From: a virus
Length of the DNA stretch: 34,800 nt
Reading direction: 5' to 3' (one strand)
Virus record (IMG/VR): IMGVR_UViG_3300045135_001505
Span: 1-34,800 of that record
Shown: one piece after another, positions 17,029-21,761 of the stretch
Layout of the letters: each line of letters begins with the position of its first letter
Position numbering within the stretch: position 1 is the stretch's first letter
The notes under the pieces: model-generated
The model's input: only the letters and a program-made list of their open reading frames with translations
The model's database searches: none
Told to the model about the DNA's origin: nothing
Position numbers and translations under genes: made by a program

Positions 17029-17066
17029 AAGTCCAAGTCCAAGTCCAACTAAGTCCAAGTCCAACT
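17029..17066. repeat. AAGTCC tandem repeat
   Basis: The sequence is (AAGTCC)3 AACT (AAGTCC)2 AACT. It contains an exact tandem copy of a 16-base unit (17035-17050 and 17051-17066). It is noncoding on both strands as far as I can see. Confidence 0.85.
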
Positions 17067-17108
17067 AAGAAGCATGCACTCCTGTAGTGCTCGCATGATC
17101 TCGCGCGC

Positions 17109-17139
17109 CAGTTCCGGACAGAAATTTAAAATTCTGTCC
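17109..17139. repeat. Palindromic element copy 1 (GGACAGAA-N8-TTCTGTCC)
   Basis: The 8-base arms at 17116-17123 and 17132-17139 are a perfect inverted repeat around an AT-only 8-base centre. The 15-base left part from 17109 recurs exactly at 17170. This symmetric arrangement suits a dimeric DNA-binding protein, or a cruciform or hairpin. Confidence 0.7.
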
Positions 17140-17169
17140 TTGTCATTAACTAACATCTATGAACGCGAT

Positions 17170-17200
17170 CAGTTCCGGACAGAACTTGCAATTATTGTCC
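17170..17200. repeat. Palindromic element copy 2 (degenerate right arm)
   Basis: This copy repeats CAGTTCCGGACAGAA exactly, 61 bases after copy 1. The right arm is decayed to TGTCC with mismatches inside, so only five outer pairs remain. Conserved left halves with a degenerate right half are usual for graded operator or iteron sites. Confidence 0.6.
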
Positions 17201-17235
17201 GCTTGCACAGTTGGACCGCTTCATTTGCTGATTTA

Positions 17236-17272
17236 ATGTGAAAAATCACATAAATCGATGTGAAATTCACAT
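17236..17272. promoter_or_regulatory. Paired ATGTGA/TCACAT palindromes, candidate operators
   Basis: The first palindrome is ATGTGA-AAAA-TCACAT (17236-17251) and the second is ATGTGAA-A-TTCACAT (17258-17272). Their centres are 21.5 bases apart, about two helical turns. On the minus strand, TTGTCT (17278-17273) lies immediately upstream of the second palindrome, and TTTATG follows 18 bases later. A leftward promoter with an operator in its spacer is therefore possible. The spacer lengths are shorter than the N6 of CRP sites. Confidence 0.5.
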
Positions 17273-17335
17273 AGACAAGCCTCTGAGAGCGCGTGTAAGG
17301 AACGTTCTCAAGTAAGTAATACCTGAGCAAGGGGC

Positions 17336-17359
17336 AAAAAAAAGCCCCTGAAAGGGGCT
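17336..17359 (-). terminator. Rho-independent terminator of operon A
   Basis: On the minus strand, AGCCCCT and AGGGGCT form a 7-bp stem with a 3-base loop, followed by eight T residues. It lies just past the stop of the 65-residue gene at 17374. It ends leftward transcription of operon A and separates it from the intergenic region. Confidence 0.88.
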
Positions 17360-17373
17360 AAGAATTGATCGGT

Positions 17374-17571
17374 TTAAGCTGTTTTCCTGCCGGTGGTCAG
17401 ATTGATTTCTAATCTCAGACCCCCAAGACAATCGCGGCAGCGCAGATAATCATACTGCTTTTCAGCTATCAGCCGGTCCCTGATTACTTTTCCTGTGTTC
17501 GGGTCCGATATGGTGTCGATATAAACCTCCGGACCCCCGTTTTTGACGCCAAATAATTTAAATGATCGCAT
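17374..17571 (-). CDS. Small hypothetical protein with CRDC motif (65 aa)
   Basis: No family was recognised. The product starts MRSFKLFGVKNGGPEVYID and contains a single C-x2-C pair (CRDC) followed by a Leu/Arg-rich strand. A zinc knuckle would need a second pair, which is absent. It is the last gene of operon A, starts 2 bases after the preceding 41-residue frame and is followed by a strong terminator. Confidence 0.65.
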   Translation of the reverse strand: MRSFKLFGVKNGGPEVYIDTISDPNTGKVIRDRLIAEKQYDYLRCRDCLGGLRLEINLTTGRKTA

Positions 17572-17573
17572 GA

Positions 17574-17699
17574 TTAGACCCCCGTCATAATTGAATTGAT
17601 ACAGAAAAGAAGCACGCCAGAACAGAGTACAAAATACGCAAATTCTCGTGGTGACCGCGTGCCTGTAACAACGTAAACTATTGATTTCAAAAGATTCAT
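17574..17699 (-). CDS. Possible small membrane protein (41 aa)
   Basis: I translated this frame by eye. It starts MNLLKSIVYVVTGTRSPREF and then carries a hydrophobic segment (AYFVLCSGVLLFCINSIM) long enough to span a membrane. A GGGG stretch lies about 10 bases before the ATG, which is a weak Shine-Dalgarno. It fills the gap between two operon A genes and ends 2 bases before the next start. The size and position make it plausible, but it remains unproven. Confidence 0.5.
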   Translation of the reverse strand: MNLLKSIVYVVTGTRSPREFAYFVLCSGVLLFCINSIMTGV

Positions 17700-17733
17700 G
17701 CTAAAATATCCCCTGTTTTATGTTCTTTAACAA

Positions 17734-18234
17734 TTAGGCTGCTTTGTCTTTTGTCTGTGCGTCTGGATCAAGGATCTTATAAATTTCTTGAAACAGGGAC
17801 GGCAGCATAACGTCATTGATTTCTGTCAACATTGTTTCGCTTTTGATCGCTTCTCTGTTGCCGTTAGCTGACAAGTGACTACCGCCACGGCCAAAAACGG
17901 CCGCAGCATCCCGCAGAGTGTAGAAAGATTTCATCAAATCGGATAACTCCCAGGAGTCGGACTCAGTTAATACAGACTCCTGTAGTATTTCGTTTATGTG
18001 ATGAGCATAAGATCCGTCATTTTGCTTACCAAGTATGCTGTCCCAGTGCGTATGGGAACTGATGTCTTTTGAATTTGCGGGATCTAGCTGCTTTGTGTAG
18101 GTTTCAACGTATCCGAAACCCCAATACCAACCGCATTCCCATTTTGCGGCCTCAAGCCAAATTGCATCACCGTTTTGATCTTTTCCAAGCAGAAAGCAAT
18201 CTTTCCCAAATGCATGTGATTTGATTTTTTTCAT
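17734..18234 (-). CDS. Phage hypothetical protein (166 aa, CGWYWGFGYVETY motif)
   Basis: The N-terminus runs KDCFLLGKDQNGDAIWLEAAKWECGWYWGFGYVETYT and is followed by SSHTHWDSIL. The Trp/Gly-rich WYWGFGYVETY block resembles a phage protein family I have seen in unrelated phages without an assigned function. A helical Ser/Leu part with a possible DNA-contact region (RGGSHLSANGNREAIK) closes it. The start overlaps the upstream stop by 1 base. As an early-type gene it may act on the host. Function is unknown. Confidence 0.75.
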   Translation of the reverse strand: MKKIKSHAFGKDCFLLGKDQNGDAIWLEAAKWECGWYWGFGYVETYTKQLDPANSKDISSHTHWDSILGKQNDGSYAHHINEILQESVLTESDSWELSDLMKSFYTLRDAAAVFGRGGSHLSANGNREAIKSETMLTEINDVMLPSLFQEIYKILDPDAQTKDKAA

Positions 18235-18530
18235 TATTCACCTCCCGTCACGAAATCCGGATTAACTCGGGTAGATTTCACTGCTACAAAATCGGCATTG
18301 AAGGCATCTTCAAAGGAATCATATTCTGGCGAAATTTCCAGAAATACCATTTTGGTTGATTCGGAATATGGGAAAAGCCTGCTGATCTCTGTGACGGTCA
18401 TTCTGTCAATGACCTCAGAGTCCAGGATTATTGCTGCTGTTGCCTCATAAGATAGCAACATCGCGTTATAGGCTGATTTGCCGGCTTTCTTGATTGATGA
18501 TTCACGGGCGAATCGAACTTTTCTTTTCAT
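18234..18530 (-). CDS. Hypothetical protein (98 aa)
   Basis: I placed the start at 18530 because GAGG is 6 bases upstream. A longer frame from 18581 would run through the terminator of the previous gene. The product has a strongly basic N-terminus (MKRKVRFARESSIKKAGK), then helices and an acidic middle (SPEYDSFEDAFNADFVA). No family was recognised. It follows a hairpin terminator, so it depends on read-through or its own promoter. Confidence 0.65.
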   Translation of the reverse strand: MKRKVRFARESSIKKAGKSAYNAMLLSYEATAAIILDSEVIDRMTVTEISRLFPYSESTKMVFLEISPEYDSFEDAFNADFVAVKSTRVNPDFVTGGE

Positions 18531-18579
18531 GTTTAACCTCATAATGAGTAATTGTTGAATAAATAATAGTGTTTCACCC

Positions 18580-18603
18580 AAAAAGCCGGCATAAAGCCGG
18601 CTT
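18580..18603 (-). terminator. Rho-independent terminator inside operon A
   Basis: On the minus strand the stem is AAGCCGGC/GCCGGCTT (8 bp, 5-base loop) followed by five T residues. It lies 24 bases after the stop of the 115-residue gene and before the 98-residue gene. Leftward transcripts should partly end here. Confidence 0.78.
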
Positions 18604-18626
18604 GATAGGTTTATTGATTGATCGTG

Positions 18627-18974
18627 CTATTCGTTAAATATAGCGGACACTTCCCCGAAATTCCTGGCAATCTGAGTAAATCGGCGAGAAAAACCCTCAC
18701 CGTATGAATCACTATCCCAGAAACCCGTGCCATGCCCGTTCCTAGTCAGCCAGAAATCGTGACCGGCTTGTTCTAATTGTTCATCGGATAGGTAGCAGAG
18801 ATTGTGATTACAGAATGCTAGACAATCGCTGATAGACTCTCCCAGAAATTCTGGATCAAGATCAGTATCTGAATCAGGCTGATGCATATCGCCGGTTTCG
18901 GTGAAGTAGATAGCTTCTATATAGCCATCAATAAAGCGGGCTTCTCTTTTATTAGCTGTTACTGTATAGGTCAT
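18627..18974 (-). CDS. Phage hypothetical protein (115 aa, DFWLTRNGHGTGFWD motif)
   Basis: An N-terminal segment (MTYTVTANKREARFIDGYIE) is followed by an acidic stretch, a Cys-containing helix (DCLAFCNHNLCYL) and the block AGHDFWLTRNGHGTGFWD. That block recalls a family of small phage proteins with no established function. A GGAG Shine-Dalgarno stands 8 bases before the ATG. It is the second gene of operon A and is followed by a terminator hairpin. Early position and family spread would fit a host-takeover or anti-defence factor, but this is inference only. Confidence 0.75.
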   Translation of the reverse strand: MTYTVTANKREARFIDGYIEAIYFTETGDMHQPDSDTDLDPEFLGESISDCLAFCNHNLCYLSDEQLEQAGHDFWLTRNGHGTGFWDSDSYGEGFSRRFTQIARNFGEVSAIFNE

Positions 18975-19001
18975 AATAAATACTCCGGTTAATTAATTTA
19001 A

Positions 19002-19427
19002 TTAGTGATTGGTGACGTAATGAAAGGGGCCGATTTGAAAGTATTTCCACCATCCACCCATGGTTCCGGCATTGGGCATATCGTATGAAAGCCGAAGTCT
19101 GGATGGTGTCTTTTGGTCAACGAAGCACCAGCGTTTCGCCTGGTTAATGAACAGATCGCATTGATCGTGAGAAATCTTGACGCGTTGCCCCAAAAAGAAA
19201 ACACGGATAGCACGTTCGGCTTGCTTGATGGTGAGATTGTAAACAGTGTCGCCGGAAGCCTGGAGGTCGACTCCGCTATCACAAAAAGACAGATGAAATC
19301 TATCATTGGGTTTTGAGTTGCGGCCAAATGTATAACCGCGCCTGATTGCTACTGTCCGGCCCTCACAATGGATATGGTCAAGGATGCCGGTATCGCGAAC
19401 GGATTCTAGAATTGATCGGTAGTTCAT
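19002..19427 (-). CDS. First gene of operon A, hypothetical (141 aa)
   Basis: No family was recognised. The protein mixes strands and helices (GRTVAIRRGYTFGRNSKPND; FHLSFCDSGVDLQASGDTVY), has a Lys/Arg-rich helix (NLTIKQAERAIRVFFLGQRVK) and a Gly/Trp/aromatic end (GTMGGWWKYFQIGPF). The basic surface would permit nucleic-acid binding. AGGA lies about 7 bases before the ATG. As the gene next to the divergent control region, it should be the first leftward gene expressed and is a candidate regulator. Confidence 0.7.
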   Translation of the reverse strand: MNYRSILESVRDTGILDHIHCEGRTVAIRRGYTFGRNSKPNDRFHLSFCDSGVDLQASGDTVYNLTIKQAERAIRVFFLGQRVKISHDQCDLFINQAKRWCFVDQKTPSRLRLSYDMPNAGTMGGWWKYFQIGPFHYVTNH

Positions 19428-19716
19428 AATAAGTCCTATAAGTGAATGAATACGTTACAGGGACCATGCTACTACATAACCATAATGGTCCACAATACCT
19501 TTGTCGTTTATTTAGGTAATTACTTTAGACAGGTTATGGCGATAGGGTGCTATCTACTCTCACTCACTCTCGAATCCCTATCTGTCACGCCTAGTCAATC
19601 GGGTCCGAGAGAATCAGATCAGGCGGGGCAATCAATGAGGGGCGGGGGAGGGGTGCGGCACTGTGTAATAATTATAGTATCCCCCCAAACTTGCAAGAAA
19701 CAAAAACCTGACTACA
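19428..19716. promoter_or_regulatory. Divergent control region between operon A and the late operon
   Basis: This 289-base stretch lies between the two diverging operons and must carry promoters for both. No clear TTGACA/TATAAT pair was found. Visible elements are GGACCAT (19461-19467) with ATGGTCC (19485-19491) as inverted half-sites, a further ACCAT at 19479, and G-rich runs at 19639-19658. After those comes an AT-rich TAATAATTATAGT stretch (19666-19678) with C6 behind it. A 95-residue frame covers much of the region but has no ribosome site and odd composition, so I do not call it. Confidence 0.6.
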
Positions 19717-19908
19717 ATGCCTCGTATGACTGAATTAGAGTTGAAGATAGCTAACTTGGAGTTGGCTGAAGAGTTGAGAAAGGAAGCTCAAAGGCTTCAG
19801 AGGGCGTATGAGCTTGATGAGGATGTATCTTTGGTTGATGTAATGGTAGCTAGGAGGCGGGCTGAAGTTGCTCGTGAGAAATGGAATGAGCCAACCAGTA
19901 AAGACTAA
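19717..19908 (+). CDS. Small coiled-coil protein at the start of the late operon (63 aa)
   Basis: This is the first rightward gene. The product is rich in Glu, Leu, Arg and Ala in helical spacing (ELKIANLELAEELRKEAQRL) and is probably a coiled coil. The start has no evident Shine-Dalgarno, and the ATG at 19726 is an alternative. Its end overlaps the small-terminase candidate by 23 bases. It may belong to the packaging group by position only. Confidence 0.6.
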   Translation: MPRMTELELKIANLELAEELRKEAQRLQRAYELDEDVSLVDVMVARRRAEVAREKWNEPTSKD

Positions 19909-20311
19909 AAATGGCCGTCAGGGTGAAGGTGGTGGCCGCCCTATGGTTGTTCTGAATGAGGAGCAAAAGCAGAAATTAGCTTGGATGGCTCCTTATTTGA
20001 CCATAGAGATGATGGCTGACTCCTTGGAGATTAACAGATCAACATTCCAAGAGATTTTAAAGCGAGATCCTGAGGTTGCCGGTATATATCACAAGTATAA
20101 GAGTGATAAGGTCGCAGAAGTGGCTTCTAGCCTCGTTAACAAGGCCAGAGACGGCGATACGAGAGCGGCTATGTTCTACCTAAGGACTCAGGGAAGATGG
20201 CGTGAAGAGGGCCACACGGCGTCTGAGAGGCCCCAGATTCAAATCAATGTTTCGTCTATGCCTCAGATTGAGGAAGTAAAAGGAGATGTCATTGAGCCAG
20301 AAGCTGATTGA
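19886..20311 (+). CDS. Terminase small subunit-like DNA-binding protein
   Basis: I start at the ATG at 19886 (141 residues) rather than a TTG 18 bases earlier. A Lys/Arg/Gly-rich N-terminus precedes a helix-turn-helix-like segment, KLAWMAPYLTIEMMADSLEI then NRSTFQEILKRDPEV. Further helices follow (DKVAEVASSLVNKARDGDTR) before AMFYLRTQGRWREE. The pattern and the position ahead of the terminase gene fit the small packaging subunit, which binds the pac site and hands DNA to the large subunit. The lysozyme and small basic genes lie between the two subunits. Confidence 0.72.
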   Translation: MSQPVKTKNGRQGEGGGRPMVVLNEEQKQKLAWMAPYLTIEMMADSLEINRSTFQEILKRDPEVAGIYHKYKSDKVAEVASSLVNKARDGDTRAAMFYLRTQGRWREEGHTASERPQIQINVSSMPQIEEVKGDVIEPEAD

Positions 20312-20732
20312 CCAACTCGCTATTCATGAAGGTGTTAAGCGTTTTGCCTATAAATGCCCTGCGGGTAAGTGGACTATAGGCGTAGGGCGTAATATCGATG
20401 AAGATGGTGGTATTGGGCTGTCTGATGCTGAGGTGTATACCCTGCTTAGGAATGATGTGGCCCGTGTAGATCGTGAGTTGGATGAAGCCTTCGAGTGGTA
20501 TAGTTTGTTAGATCAGGTGCGTAAGGACGCCTTGTGTAACCTGTCTTTTAACTTAGGTATGCCTAGACTGATGAAGTTTCAAAAGGCTCTAGGACATCTT
20601 GCTGCTGACCGATATAAAGAGAGTGCTGAGGAGTTCCTAGACTCGTTATGGGCTACTCAGGTAGGTCAGAGGGCGTTGGATGTAGCGCATATGGTTGAAT
20701 TTGGAGAATATCCTGATGGGAATGGGAGTTAA
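20286..20732 (+). CDS. GH24 (T4-type) lysozyme, endolysin
   Basis: The product is 148 residues. The catalytic pattern E-x8-C-x5-T is seen as Glu15, Cys24 and Thr30 within IHEGVKRFAYKCPAGKWTIG. This is the muramidase active site, with Cys in place of the T4 Asp20, a recognised variant. Later segments (CNLSFNLGMPRLMKFQKAL) match the helical domain. No signal peptide is present, so a holin or other export route is needed. A TTG at 20292 has better spacing from AGGAG than the ATG, so translation may start there. It lies among packaging genes, far from the membrane lysis cassette. Confidence 0.9.
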   Translation: MSLSQKLIDQLAIHEGVKRFAYKCPAGKWTIGVGRNIDEDGGIGLSDAEVYTLLRNDVARVDRELDEAFEWYSLLDQVRKDALCNLSFNLGMPRLMKFQKALGHLAADRYKESAEEFLDSLWATQVGQRALDVAHMVEFGEYPDGNGS

Positions 20733-20895
20733 GCACTACCGCAAAGACGGTACGGAATTTACGGGTAAGTACCACAAAATGCCTAATGGGCAGTTACATA
20801 GTGGTGCAACCCACAGTAAGTCTAGTGTTAGACTGTTTCACTACGGTGATTTAAGTAAAAAAGCGCAAGAAAAGGCGCGATCCAACTGGAAATAG
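20716..20895 (+). CDS. Small basic phage protein (59 aa)
   Basis: GGAGA lies about 9 bases upstream of the ATG at 20716. The product is His/Lys/Ser-rich, with VKHYRKDGTEFTGKYHKMPN followed by GQLHSGATHSKSS and a Lys/Arg-rich helical end. It overlaps the lysozyme end by 17 bases. I regard it as a small phage protein of unknown function that sits in a run of basic proteins before the terminase gene. Confidence 0.68.
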   Translation: MGMGVKHYRKDGTEFTGKYHKMPNGQLHSGATHSKSSVRLFHYGDLSKKAQEKARSNWK

Positions 20896-20904
20896 GAGAT
20901 TGTT

Positions 20905-20952
20905 ATGTACGGTAAGCCCCCCAAGAAAAGACGTAAGCCTCGCGGCAGGTAA
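20905..20952 (+). CDS. Tiny Lys/Arg-rich peptide (15 aa)
   Basis: I translated this by eye: MYGKPPKKRRKPRGR. A strong AGGAG Shine-Dalgarno stands 8 bases before the ATG, and the stop shares a base with the next start (TAATG). Nine of the 15 residues are Lys or Arg. The ribosome site and the coupling make translation likely. A role in DNA condensation, or as a leader that sets expression of the next gene, is possible. Confidence 0.6.
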   Translation: MYGKPPKKRRKPRGR

Positions 20953-21173
20953 TGGCTAGAAAGTTCGCAAAGGTTCCCAAGACTAAGCGGGGTACGCCTA
21001 CTAAGTACGTCCGTGGGTCTAAAAATAAAAAGGCTACGGAAGACGAAATAAAGTCTACAGCCCGTAAATACGCTAAAGGAACCCTCACTAAGGCTGAAAT
21101 GGACGCTATAACCAAGAAGAGGTTAGCAAGTGCCAAAAAAACCAGCAAAAAAAAGCGCAAAACCAAAAAGTAG
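20952..21173 (+). CDS. Small strongly basic protein (73 aa)
   Basis: The product begins ARKFAKVPKTKRGTPTKYV and ends in a run of Lys/Arg (KKTSKKKRKTKK), with a short helical middle (DEIKSTARKYAKGTLTKAEM). The charge suggests DNA or RNA binding, such as a packaged condensing protein. It is coupled to the 15-residue peptide by TAATG and overlaps the next GTG-started gene by 44 bases. No family name is assigned. Confidence 0.7.
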   Translation: MARKFAKVPKTKRGTPTKYVRGSKNKKATEDEIKSTARKYAKGTLTKAEMDAITKKRLASAKKTSKKKRKTKK

Positions 21174-21402
21174 TACAGCAACTACCCTTAAAAACATGTC
21201 CGCTAAGTACAATGTGCCTGTAAGTATATTGAGACAGGTCATGAAGCGTGGGCAGGGTGCTTATTTCTCTTCTGGATCTCGTCCAGGTATGACCCCAACG
21301 TCATGGGGTATAGCAAGGGCTAAGTCGTTTGCTTCAGGATCTGGTGGTGCTAGGAAAGCTGATGCTGATTTGTGGAAAAAAGTAAAGGCTGGTAGAAAAT
21401 GA
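21130..21402 (+). CDS. Small basic protein, DUF5824-like
   Basis: The start is GTG, supported by AGAGG about 7 bases upstream. The product has 90 residues: a Lys/Pro/Ser-rich tail, then a domain reading VPVSILRQVMKRGQGAYFSSG and SRPGMTPTSWGIARAKSF. The RGxGAxxSSxSRPG and WxxARxxSF features resemble DUF5824 proteins of phages and large viruses, whose function is not known to me. It lies between the 73-residue basic gene and a beta-rich small protein, which it overlaps by ATGA. Confidence 0.72.
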   Translation: MPKKPAKKSAKPKSSTATTLKNMSAKYNVPVSILRQVMKRGQGAYFSSGSRPGMTPTSWGIARAKSFASGSGGARKADADLWKKVKAGRK

Positions 21403-21761
21403 GGCCAGAAACCTTCTATACCATTGGTAATAACCCTACAGCAGGGTCTTCCAATACGATAATGACCGTCCCTACAGGTTATGAAGCTCGCGTAACTAAG
21501 GTTTTCGTAACTAACAATACGGGTTCAACTAAAACTTTTTCCGCAGCTTGGGTTCATGGAAGTGATACATATAACTTTGCCTCCTCTAAATCTTTGAATA
21601 GTAAGGACTTTATTGAATACTTTGGCGAGTTTGGTCAATTTTTAATCATGGATGAGGGAGATACTCTGACGGTAACCCCTGAAGCTGCCTCTACTTTTGT
21701 GGTACTTGTATCTTTTATTTTATTAAAACATGATGGGACCAAGTTTGACCTAACTATATGA
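21399..21761 (+). CDS. Small beta-rich probable virion protein (120 aa)
   Basis: The sequence is Thr/Val/Phe-rich with alternating strands (EARVTKVFVTNNTGSTKTFS; GDTLTVTPEAASTFVVLVSF), typical of a beta-sandwich. No named family was recognised. It is coupled by ATGA overlaps to the genes on both sides, immediately before the large terminase. It could be a head decoration or a fibre accessory protein, and I cannot choose between them from the sequence. Confidence 0.68.
   Translation: MRPETFYTIGNNPTAGSSNTIMTVPTGYEARVTKVFVTNNTGSTKTFSAAWVHGSDTYNFASSKSLNSKDFIEYFGEFGQFLIMDEGDTLTVTPEAASTFVVLVSFILLKHDGTKFDLTI

Larger units (their letters stand above)
16429..17335. other. Large intergenic region: candidate origin, regulatory hub or structured RNA
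   Basis: I find no convincing gene in about 0.9 kb, although the rest of the genome is packed. It holds, left to right: an inverted ATTATCG/CGATAAT pair, three GTTACGT copies, a hairpin system with a UUCG tetraloop, AAGTCC tandem repeats, two copies of a GGACAGAA/TTCTGTCC palindromic element and a pair of ATGTGA/TCACAT palindromes. The leftward recombination operon must start here. The clustering of iterated and palindromic sites fits a replication origin or control region. The stable hairpin fits a plus-strand RNA. These are not exclusive. Confidence 0.7.

Noticed and set aside
17049-17156. 35-residue minus-strand frame (starts MLVNDKDRIL)
   Set aside because: No Shine-Dalgarno, and it runs through the palindrome and the AAGTCC array, which explain the sequence better.
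17029-17200. CRISPR-like array
   Set aside because: The repeats are tandem or only two copies, without uniform unique spacers, and no cas genes are present.
17236-17272. CRP binding sites
   Set aside because: The half-sites TGTGA/TCACA match, but the spacers are 4 and 3 bases instead of 6, so host CRP is not expected to bind well.
19446-19733. 95-residue plus-strand frame in the divergent control region
   Set aside because: No ribosome site, spans the G-rich runs and control elements, odd composition.
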